Shown here: piece after piece, positions 1 to 5,807 of the stretch
Layout: each line of letters opens with the position of its first letter
Position numbering within the stretch: the stretch's first letter is position 1
Assembly: GCF_900549175.1 (NCBI RefSeq)
Contig: NZ_URNN01000047.1
Location: 1-22,104, forward strand
Source of the DNA: an uncultured Prevotella sp.
GTDB lineage: Bacteria > Bacteroidota > Bacteroidia > Bacteroidales > Bacteroidaceae
Length of the DNA: 22,104 bases
Reading direction: 5' to 3'
The notes under the pieces: generated by a model
What the model was told of the DNA's origin: nothing
Databases searched by the model: none
Seen by the model: only the letters and a program-made list of their open reading frames with translations
Position numbers and translations under genes: made by a program

Positions 1-27
1 ATTTTTGAGGGAGAAATTTTGTTTTCA

Positions 28-155
28 GGCGGATTTTTTTGCACAAACGGACGTTTTCCACTGCATGACAAGACGGATTTCATTGCACAAACAGACGTTT
101 TTCACAGCATGACAAGGCGGATTTCATTGCACAAACAGACGTTTTTCACTGCATA
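28..155. repeat. 44-bp tandem repeat, about 2.9 copies
   Basis: The motif GCACAAAC begins at 41, 85 and 129, an exact 44-bp period. Each unit continues through a CAGACGTTTTT-like segment, a GCATGACAAG-like segment and GGATTTCATT. Copies 2 and 3 are nearly identical and copy 1 is slightly diverged. No open frame of note crosses it, and it lies upstream of the truA promoter. The role is unknown. The end of the array merges into a weak terminator-like hairpin. Confidence 0.9.
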
Positions 156-167
156 AAACGTTTTTTT
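139..167 (+). terminator. weak terminator-like hairpin at the repeat end
   Basis: ACGTTTT (139-145) pairs with AAAACGT (155-161) around a 9-nt loop, and a T run follows (162-167). The stem is AT-rich and only 7 bp. It could end a transcript entering from the left of the window, or simply be part of the repeat. Confidence 0.35.
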
Positions 168-213
168 GACGATAAAATATATGCAAAAACGACCGATTGA
201 AGAAAAAAACATC

Positions 214-221
214 TACCTTTG
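214..221 (+). promoter_or_regulatory. Bacteroidetes -7 box for truA
   Basis: TACCTTTG matches the Bacteroidetes TAnnTTTG -7 element and lies about 50 nt before the truA ATG. I see no TTTG -33 element at the usual 19-21 nt spacing, so only half of the promoter is supported. Confidence 0.6.
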
Positions 222-271
222 CATCCTGTTTAACAGTTAATGTATTCAGACGATTCAAACGATAGCGGACA

Positions 272-1000
272 ATGCGTTATTTCATTACATTCAGTTACGA
301 CGGCACACGTTACCACGGATGGCAGATACAGCCCAACGGAAACTCTGTGCAGGAAGAGTTGCAGAAAGCCCTAACCACGCTCCTGCGCAGGCCTACAGAC
401 GTGGTGGGGGCGGGGCGCACAGATGCCGGAGTGCACGCCCGCAGGATGGTGGCACACTTCGATTCTGATGCGGCCGTCGACTGTGCACAGCTGGCGTACA
501 AGCTCAACCGTTTCCTGCCGCGCGACATTTCCGTGAGCGGTGTGGAGCCGGTGGACGACGGTATGCACGCCCGTTTCAGCGCCACCTCGCGCACGTACCA
601 TTATTATATACACACGTTAAAGGACCCCTTTCTGCGGGCTTACTCGTGCGAGATTCACTATCCGCTTGACTTTGACATGATGAATGAGGCGGCGGCCGTT
701 CTCATGGAGTATGACGACTTCGGCGCTTTCTGCAAGAGCAACAGCGACGTGAAGACCACCCTGTGCCGCGTCACCGCCGCCCGCTGGCACCGCCTGTCGC
801 CCCACAGCTGGTATTTCGAGATTACGGCCAACCGCTTTCTGCGCAATATGGTGCGGGCGGTGGTGGGCACACTCATCGAGGTGGGGCGCCACCGGCTTTC
901 CGTTTCCGACTTCCGCCGGGTGGTGGAGGGCGGGCGCCGCACCGAGGCGGGCGAGTCGATGCCCGGCCACGCCCTGTTCCTTGAAGATGTGAAATATTGA
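272..1000 (+). CDS. truA: tRNA pseudouridine(38-40) synthase TruA
   Basis: TruA converts uridines 38-40 in the anticodon arm of many tRNAs to pseudouridine. The 242-residue product has the usual family length. It opens with the typical FSYDGTRYHGWQ segment (7-18) and holds the catalytic aspartate, D51, in the GAGRTDAGVHA motif (46-56). The conserved FLRNMVRAVVGTLIEVGR stretch near the C-terminus is also present. The ATG at 272 gives a standard N-terminus (MRYFITFSYDG) and follows a TAnnTTTG box. A permease gene begins 24 nt after the stop, so the two probably share a transcript, although their functions are unrelated. The product is cytosolic. Nothing is truncated or odd. Confidence 0.97.
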   Translation: MRYFITFSYDGTRYHGWQIQPNGNSVQEELQKALTTLLRRPTDVVGAGRTDAGVHARRMVAHFDSDAAVDCAQLAYKLNRFLPRDISVSGVEPVDDGMHARFSATSRTYHYYIHTLKDPFLRAYSCEIHYPLDFDMMNEAAAVLMEYDDFGAFCKSNSDVKTTLCRVTAARWHRLSPHSWYFEITANRFLRNMVRAVVGTLIEVGRHRLSVSDFRRVVEGGRRTEAGESMPGHALFLEDVKY

Positions 1001-1024
1001 AAGAAGAATTTAAATATACATGTT

Positions 1025-1942
1025 ATGTGGTTGTTGTTAGCGTTTTTGTCGGCAGCATTGCTCGGCTTTTACGATTCGTTCAAGAAGAAGGCACTCGGCG
1101 GCAACGCCGTCATTCCGGTGCTGTTTCTCAACACACTGTTCTCGTCGCTTGTATTCCTGCCGTTCGTGGTGCTCAGCATGCAGACGCAGCTGCTCGACGG
1201 TTCGATATTCCATGTGGGCAGCGGAGGATGGGAGATGCACAAGTACATACTGCTGAAGAGCTGTATCGTGCTGAGCAGCTGGGTCTTCGGATATTTCGGC
1301 ATGAAGCATCTGCCACTGACAATCGTAGGCCCCATCAATGCCACGAGGCCGGTGATGGTGCTCGTGGGAGCCTTCATCGTGTTCGGCGAGCGGCTCAACC
1401 TGTGGCAGTGGGCGGGCGTGATGCTTGCCGTGGCGTCGTTCTTCATGCTGAGCCGTAGCGGCAAGAAGGAGGGCATCGACTTCAAGCACGATCACTGGAT
1501 ATGGATGATTGTGGCCGCGGCGGCCCTCGGTGCGGTCAGCGGACTGTATGACAAGTATCTCATGGCGTCGCCCGCCGACGGCGGTGTGGGGCTTGACAAG
1601 ATGATGGTGCAGAGCTGGTACAACATCTACCAGTGCTTCATGATGGGTGCAATGCTCATGCTTCTGTGGTGGCCCAAGCGCAAGACGACCACGCCGTTCC
1701 GCTGGGACTGGGGGATAATCTTCGTCAGCCTGTTTCTCTGTACGGCCGATTTTGTCTACTTCTATTCGCTCAGTCTGCCCGGCGCGATGATAAGCATAGT
1801 GTCGATGATACGCCGCGGCAGCGTGGTGGTGAGCTTTCTTTTCGGTGCCGTCGCCTTCCATGAGAAGAACCTCAAGTCGAAGTTTGTCGACCTTGCCCTG
1901 GTGCTTCTCGGCATGATATTCCTGTATATAGGTTCGCGCTGA
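1025..1942 (+). CDS. EamA/DMT-family membrane transporter
   Basis: The 305-residue protein is almost wholly hydrophobic, with roughly ten transmembrane helices in two similar halves, the layout of the drug/metabolite transporter (EamA) superfamily. A helix ending in a family-like GPINATRPVMV segment (about 99-109), followed by a GERL turn, supports this; the second half starts near residue 155. The N-terminus MWLLLAFLSAALLGFYDSFKK is typical of Bacteroidetes members, so I chose the ATG at 1025. The substrate cannot be read from the sequence, and members export or import amino acids, nucleotides or other metabolites. It follows truA by 24 nt and ends just before a strong terminator, which suggests a two-gene unit. 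Confidence 0.88.
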   Translation: MWLLLAFLSAALLGFYDSFKKKALGGNAVIPVLFLNTLFSSLVFLPFVVLSMQTQLLDGSIFHVGSGGWEMHKYILLKSCIVLSSWVFGYFGMKHLPLTIVGPINATRPVMVLVGAFIVFGERLNLWQWAGVMLAVASFFMLSRSGKKEGIDFKHDHWIWMIVAAAALGAVSGLYDKYLMASPADGGVGLDKMMVQSWYNIYQCFMMGAMLMLLWWPKRKTTTPFRWDWGIIFVSLFLCTADFVYFYSLSLPGAMISIVSMIRRGSVVVSFLFGAVAFHEKNLKSKFVDLALVLLGMIFLYIGSR

Positions 1943-1948
1943 TGTGCG

Positions 1949-1997
1949 TTGCCGGCATGCCGTATCGTGTTTTTGGGCATGCCGGCAATATTTTTTT
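1949..1997 (+). terminator. strong rho-independent terminator after the EamA permease gene
   Basis: A perfect 13-bp GC-rich stem (TTGCCGGCATGCC at 1949-1961 with its complement at 1976-1988) has a 14-nt loop and a T run at 1991-1997. It begins 6 nt after the permease stop codon and separates truA-permease from the NfeD/SPFH unit. Confidence 0.92.
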
Positions 1998-2006
1998 GTC
2001 ATATTT

Positions 2007-2038
2007 CTTGTCTGTATGGATATTTGTTGTTATCTTTA
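2007..2038 (+). promoter_or_regulatory. Bacteroidetes promoter for the NfeD/SPFH pair
   Basis: CTTG (2007-2010) and TATCTTTA (2031-2038) are 20 nt apart. They match TTTG/TAnnTTTG with one mismatch in each box. The expected transcript start is about 30 nt before the ATG at 2074. Confidence 0.6.
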
Positions 2039-2073
2039 CAGCCGATAATGTTCCATAAAATACAAAACAGCTT

Positions 2074-2529
2074 ATGATAGATTACATAATAGACAATATT
2101 TGGCCGATATGGGCGGCCGCGGCCGTTCTGTGCCTCATAGCAGAGTTGTGCACTGCCGGATTCTACATGTTCTGCTTTGCCATAGGGTGTATAGCGGCCG
2201 TAGTATCGACAGCCTTTGGCGGAATCTATGTGCAGATTTCGGTGTTCATCATCGTGTCGACAGTCAGCATATTCATGGTGCGGCCTTTTGCACTGCGCTG
2301 GTTGAACGGCGGCGGGGACGGCATGAAAACCAATGCCGACGCCTTGATAGGGCGTAAGGGCACGGTCAGTCAGGCCATCGGGGCCGGAGGATACGGACGT
2401 GTGGCCGTTGGCGGCGATGACTGGAAGGCCGAGTCGGAGTCGGGCGAGGCCATTGCGGAGGGCACGCGGGTTGTCGTGACAGGCCGCGAGAGTGTGATAA
2501 TAAAAGTTTCAACTAATATTAATAATTAA
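2074..2529 (+). CDS. NfeD-like membrane protein
   Basis: The 151-residue protein has three hydrophobic segments (about 10-30, 32-50 and 53-72), then a soluble C-terminal domain (about 85-148) with the NfeD OB-fold pattern (IGRKGTV, then GRVAVGGDDWKAES, then EGTRVVVTGRES). It is the short NfeD form without the ClpP-like protease domain. NfeD proteins sit beside SPFH proteins in many bacteria and are thought to work with them in membrane microdomains, and here an SPFH gene follows after 15 nt. The ATG at 2074 sits at a sensible distance from the promoter. The molecular function in this organism cannot be stated from the sequence. Confidence 0.9.
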   Translation: MIDYIIDNIWPIWAAAAVLCLIAELCTAGFYMFCFAIGCIAAVVSTAFGGIYVQISVFIIVSTVSIFMVRPFALRWLNGGGDGMKTNADALIGRKGTVSQAIGAGGYGRVAVGGDDWKAESESGEAIAEGTRVVVTGRESVIIKVSTNINN

Positions 2530-2544
2530 AAACAGATTAAATTT

Positions 2545-3492
2545 ATGTTCATGTACTTTTTAATTGCATGTGTCGTTTGCGTGCTGATATTCGCAAAGAC
2601 AGCGTTGGTAATCATACCGCAGTCGGAAACCAAGATAATCGAGCGGCTGGGACGGTACCACAAGACCCTCGAACCGGGTGTCGCGTTCATCATCCCCTTC
2701 TTCGACAGGGCGAAGGAAATAGTCGTGCTGGAGCGCGGACGTTACAGATACTCCAACACCATCGACCTCAGGGAGACGGTATACGACTTCCCGAAACAGA
2801 ACGTGATAACGAAGGACAACGTGATGACCGAGATTGACGCGCTGATATATTTCCAGATAGTAGACCCGTTCAAGGCCGTATACGAAATAAGCAACCTGCC
2901 CAACGCCATTGAGAAACTCACGCAGACAACGCTGCGCAACATCATCGGCGAGCTTGAACTTGACGAGACACTGACAAGCCGCGACACCATCAACACGAAG
3001 CTGCGCGCCGTGCTTGACGACGCTACCGACAAGTGGGGAGTGAAGGTGAACCGCGTCGAACTGCAGGACATCACGCCGCCGGAGAGCGTGCTCACCGCCA
3101 TGGAGAAGCAGATGCAGGCCGAGCGTAACAAGCGTGCCACCATCCTTGCGAGCGAGGGAAAGAAGGCGTCGGACATACTCCAGTCGGAAGGAGAGAAGGC
3201 TGCCATGATAAACAGGGCCGAGGCCGAGAAGCAGCAGGCCATACTGAAGGCCGAGGGTGAGGCACAGGCACGCATACGCCGCGCCGAGGCTGAGGCCATA
3301 GCCATAGAGAAAGTGGCCGCCGCAGTGGGGCAGAGCACCAACCCGGCCAACTATCTTCTGGCACAGAAATATATCCAGATGCTCCAGCAACTGGCTGAAG
3401 GCGACAAGACAAAGACGGTGTATCTGCCGTATGAGGCCACCAACCTGATGGGCAGCATCGGCGGAATAAAGGAGCTGTTCAAGGGAGAATAA
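2545..3492 (+). CDS. SPFH/stomatin-like membrane scaffold (QmcA family)
   Basis: The 315-residue protein has one N-terminal membrane anchor (about 3-22) and a classic SPFH/band-7 domain (about 20-190, including IPQSETKIIERLGRYHKTL and the VNRVELQDITPP segment). A long charged helix follows (about 190-260), rich in AEAEK/AEGEAQA repeats and expected to form a coiled coil. A C-terminal segment ends in ANLMGSIGGIKELF-like sequence. This is the stomatin/paraslipin/QmcA arrangement: membrane-bound oligomers that scaffold lipid or protein microdomains and can modulate proteases. It is 15 nt downstream of the NfeD gene, the canonical partner. A second ATG two codons in (2551) is an alternative start and barely changes the product. 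Confidence 0.93.
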   Translation: MFMYFLIACVVCVLIFAKTALVIIPQSETKIIERLGRYHKTLEPGVAFIIPFFDRAKEIVVLERGRYRYSNTIDLRETVYDFPKQNVITKDNVMTEIDALIYFQIVDPFKAVYEISNLPNAIEKLTQTTLRNIIGELELDETLTSRDTINTKLRAVLDDATDKWGVKVNRVELQDITPPESVLTAMEKQMQAERNKRATILASEGKKASDILQSEGEKAAMINRAEAEKQQAILKAEGEAQARIRRAEAEAIAIEKVAAAVGQSTNPANYLLAQKYIQMLQQLAEGDKTKTVYLPYEATNLMGSIGGIKELFKGE

Positions 3493-3550
3493 GGCTGTCT
3501 TCCACGAAAGAGTGAAAATTGTCGGACGGATATTTATTCCGTATCGCATA

Positions 3551-3648
3551 CATATTGTAGGGACATATTTTTGTATTTGTCCGCTTGTAGCGGGTTGATA
3601 TTAACAACAGCTTGGCGGACAAATACAAGAATATGTCCCTACAATGTG
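3551..3648. repeat. 98-bp inverted-repeat element (REP/BIME- or MITE-like)
   Basis: A 34-bp left arm (3551-3584, beginning CATATTGTAGGGACATATTT) is repeated inverted at 3615-3648 with only two mismatches, around a 30-nt centre. Each arm is itself a partial palindrome (GGACA...TGTCC). The element is flanked by TA on both sides. It lies between the SPFH gene and dapA with no coding potential of its own. It may also act as a transcript-end hairpin for the SPFH operon, although no T run follows. The rest of 3493-3781 holds only the dapA promoter box. Confidence 0.9.
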
Positions 3649-3745
3649 TATGAAACTGATTTTGAAACATCCTCTTTTTGTTGCATAATAGCTTGGGAAA
3701 TGTGAAAAAATGGAGCATAAAGAAACAAATTACAATTTAATTGTG

Positions 3746-3753
3746 TAATTTTG
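3746..3753 (+). promoter_or_regulatory. -7 box for dapA
   Basis: TAATTTTG fits TAnnTTTG and lies 28 nt before the dapA ATG. No TTTG is present at the expected -33 position, so only the -7 half is supported. Confidence 0.5.
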
Positions 3754-3781
3754 CGGTTGGAATCAGAATATAAGCAATCTT

Positions 3782-4669
3782 ATGGTACATAATATTTTCA
3801 AAGGCTTGGGCATAGCTTTGGTCACACCGTTCAACGAAGACGGATCTGTAGATTATGAATCGTTGATACGGCTGCTGGACTATCAGATAAAGAACGGTGC
3901 CGACTTTTTGTGCATATTGGCGACAACTGGCGAGACCCCATGCCTCACGGCCGACGAGAAAGAGAAGATAAAGAATCTGGTGGTGGACCATGTCAACGGC
4001 CGGATGCCTATATTGTTGGGATGCGGGGGAAACAACACCGCGGCTGTGGTGAACGAATTGCGCAGTGGCGACTTCCGCGGAATAGACGGCATCTTGAGCA
4101 TCTGCCCGTTCTACAACAAACCCTCGCAGGAGGGACTTTACCAGCACTTCACGGCCATTGCCGAAGCAAGTCCGCTGCCGGTGGTGCTGTACAATGTTCC
4201 CGGACGTACGGGAGTGAACATGAAGGCCGAAACGACCGTGCGTCTGGCCCGCGACTGCAAGAACATAGTGGCCATAAAGGAGGCCAGCGGAAATCTGGAG
4301 CAGTGTGACGAGATAATAAAGAACAAGCCGAAGGATTTCGACCTTATAAGCGGCGACGACGCGCTCACGTTCCCGATGATTTCGTGCGGTGCGGTGGGTG
4401 TTATCAGCGTAATCGGCAACGCTCTGCCGCGTGAGTTCTCCAAGATGATACGCCTGCAGTTCAAGGGTGAGTACGAGGGTGCCCGCAAGATACACCACCG
4501 TTTTACCGATTTGTTCAGCCTGCTCTTTGTAGACGGTAACCCTGCGGGCGTGAAGGCCATGCTCTACGAGATGGGCATGATAAAGAATGTGCTGCGTCTG
4601 CCGCTTGTGCCCACACGCATTTCCACGCTGCAGCGAATGAGCGAGATTATGAAGGAGCTGAAGATATAG
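3782..4669 (+). CDS. dapA: 4-hydroxy-tetrahydrodipicolinate synthase
   Basis: DapA condenses pyruvate with aspartate semialdehyde, the committed step to diaminopimelate and lysine. The 295-residue TIM-barrel has the usual length. Visible active-site residues are the TTGE motif (48-51), the tyrosine and arginine of YNVPGRTG (Y137, R142), and the Schiff-base lysine K166 in AIKEASG. The N-terminus (GLGIALVTPFNEDGSVD) is canonical and supports the ATG at 3782. It stands alone in its strand segment, with a tRNA gene next, while lysC and lysA lie about 8 kb away on the other strand. Allosteric lysine sensitivity cannot be judged from the sequence. The product is cytosolic. Confidence 0.96.
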   Translation: MVHNIFKGLGIALVTPFNEDGSVDYESLIRLLDYQIKNGADFLCILATTGETPCLTADEKEKIKNLVVDHVNGRMPILLGCGGNNTAAVVNELRSGDFRGIDGILSICPFYNKPSQEGLYQHFTAIAEASPLPVVLYNVPGRTGVNMKAETTVRLARDCKNIVAIKEASGNLEQCDEIIKNKPKDFDLISGDDALTFPMISCGAVGVISVIGNALPREFSKMIRLQFKGEYEGARKIHHRFTDLFSLLFVDGNPAGVKAMLYEMGMIKNVLRLPLVPTRISTLQRMSEIMKELKI

Positions 4670-4793
4670 TCGGCCGGCGCATGAAAGTGCGGTGCTGCCG
4701 GCGGCGGTTGGCGGCAAATGGAGTGTGTATGGAGGCCAAAATGTGCGGATAAATAAAAAAAACGATGATTTGGAAGAGATTTATCCGAAATTG

Positions 4794-4825
4794 TTTGGCC
4801 GTATCAAAATAAATGCTTACCTTTG
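4794..4825 (+). promoter_or_regulatory. promoter of the tRNA-Arg gene
   Basis: TTTG (4794-4797), a 20-nt spacer and TACCTTTG (4818-4825) are an exact match to the Bacteroidetes housekeeping promoter. The box ends 30 nt before the mature tRNA, leaving a short 5' leader. This gives the tRNA its own promoter in the dapA-sigma interval (4670-5065), which otherwise holds only the tRNA, its terminator and the sigma promoter. Confidence 0.85.
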
Positions 4826-4855
4826 CACTCGCAATTCAGAAATGGTTGCGGATGA

Positions 4856-4929
4856 GGCTCCTTAGCTCAACTGAATAGAGCATCTGACTACGGATCAGAA
4901 GGTTGCAGGTTTGAATCCTGCAGGAGTCA
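4856..4929 (+). tRNA. tRNA-Arg (anticodon ACG)
   Basis: The full cloverleaf folds by eye. The 7-bp acceptor stem (4856-4862 with 4922-4928) has one G-U pair. The D stem is GCTC/GAGC, the anticodon stem TCTGA/TCAGA encloses the loop CTACGGA with ACG at 4890-4892, and the T stem is GCAGG/CCTGC. The length is 74 nt with discriminator A4929, and CCA is not encoded. ACG is presumably edited to ICG by TadA to read CGU, CGC and CGA. The normally invariant G19 and C56 are A (4874) and T (4912), which would keep a tertiary pair as A-U. Confidence 0.96.
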
Positions 4930-4935
4930 CAAAAG

Positions 4936-4962
4936 GAGAGACTTACGGGTCTCTCTTTTTTT
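4936..4962 (+). terminator. rho-independent terminator of tRNA-Arg
   Basis: GAGAGAC (4936-4942) pairs with GTCTCTC (4949-4955) around a 6-nt loop. A run of seven T (4956-4962) follows directly. It begins 7 nt after the tRNA. Confidence 0.93.
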
Positions 4963-4974
4963 GTCTGTCCATTA

Positions 4975-5006
4975 TTCGTTTATTCGGTATATTCTTTGTA
5001 TTTTTG
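4975..5006 (+). promoter_or_regulatory. promoter for the sigma factor gene
   Basis: TTCG (4975-4978), 20 nt and TATTTTTG (4999-5006) match the TTTG/TAnnTTTG consensus with one mismatch in the -33 box. The ATG at 5066 lies about 60 nt downstream, and a possible in-frame GTG lies at 5033. Confidence 0.6.
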
Positions 5007-5065
5007 TAAGGGCATAGCCGTAACGACGGACTGTGCACATATTTACGAACAAAAAACTTCATAAA

Positions 5066-5773
5066 ATGACGGATAAAGACAATACATCCCTTGACAAATA
5101 CATGGATGACATAAAGAAGGAACAGCTCCTCACAGAAGCCGAGGAGCGTGATTTGGCGTGTCGTGTAAAGGCCGGCGACCGGCAGGCTTTGGACAAGCTC
5201 ACCACGGCAAACCTGCGACTTGTGGTCAGTGTGGCGCGTGCTTATCAGAACAGCGGAGTGCCCGTAGAAGACCTTGTAAGCGAGGGAAACATCGGACTTA
5301 TGCGTGCCGCCGAGCACTATGATGCCGGTCGCGGCTGTCGTTTCGCGTCGTATGCCGTGCCGGTGGTGCGCAAGTGCATCGAGCGTGCCATAGAGGAGCA
5401 GGCCGCGCTTTACCGTATTCCCAAGGGCGAGATCACGCCGGCGGCCCGGAAGCGCAGCAGGGCCTTGTCTGCCGATGCGCCGCTGGGCGGTCGTGAGAAT
5501 GTCAACCTGCTCAGTTTCATAGCCAACCCCGATTCTCCAAGTCATGATGACAATGTCGATACGGCATTGCTCGGCGAAAGGCTGGCACGTGTTCTCGATG
5601 TTCTCGACGAGCGGGAGCGCACGGTGGTTAAGTGTTTCTTCGGTTTGGGAAGCGAGAAGATGACCTTTGCGGAGATAGGGCAGGAGATGGGGCTCAAGCG
5701 AGAGCGTGTGCGCCAGATAAGGGACAAGGCCATGAGGAAGATTTCGCGCTCGGCCCGAAACTTGAAGGAATGA
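5066..5773 (+). CDS. short RpoD-like alternative sigma factor without the sigma-3 domain
   Basis: The 235-residue protein aligns with RpoD-type sigma factors. It has region 1.2 (SLDKYMDDIKKEQLLTEAEE, 8-27), region 2.1-2.2 (LTTANLRLVVSVARAYQN to VEDLVSEGNIGLMRAAE), 2.3-2.4 (85-118) and a region 4.2 helix-turn-helix (199-227) with RERVRQIRDKAMRKI. Between regions 2 and 4 only the sigma-finger-like segment survives (SADAPLGGRENVNLLSFIA, about 135-152), and the sigma-3 helical domain of the primary factor is absent. The paired tryptophans of region 2.3 (YAxWWIRQ) are replaced by YAVPVVRK. I chose the ATG at 5066 because region 1.2 then begins at the normal distance; a GTG at 5033 adds 11 residues. 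It precedes pcrA by 34 nt. The target promoters are unknown. Confidence 0.9.
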   Translation: MTDKDNTSLDKYMDDIKKEQLLTEAEERDLACRVKAGDRQALDKLTTANLRLVVSVARAYQNSGVPVEDLVSEGNIGLMRAAEHYDAGRGCRFASYAVPVVRKCIERAIEEQAALYRIPKGEITPAARKRSRALSADAPLGGRENVNLLSFIANPDSPSHDDNVDTALLGERLARVLDVLDERERTVVKCFFGLGSEKMTFAEIGQEMGLKRERVRQIRDKAMRKISRSARNLKE

Positions 5774-5807
5774 ATATTGGTCTTGGCCACCGATTTATAA
5801 CAAAACA

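Noticed and set aside
28..155. CRISPR array or phage attachment site from the 44-bp units
   Set aside because: The whole 44-bp unit repeats with no variable spacer, and no integrase or tRNA end is adjacent.
3479..3718. 79-codon minus-strand frame between the SPFH gene and dapA
   Set aside because: It runs through the inverted repeat element and has no promoter or domain, so it is unlikely to be a gene.
4929..4962. Attachment-site remnant at the tRNA-Arg 3' end
   Set aside because: No second copy of the tRNA 3' sequence and no integrase in the window. The hairpin with T run explains the downstream DNA.
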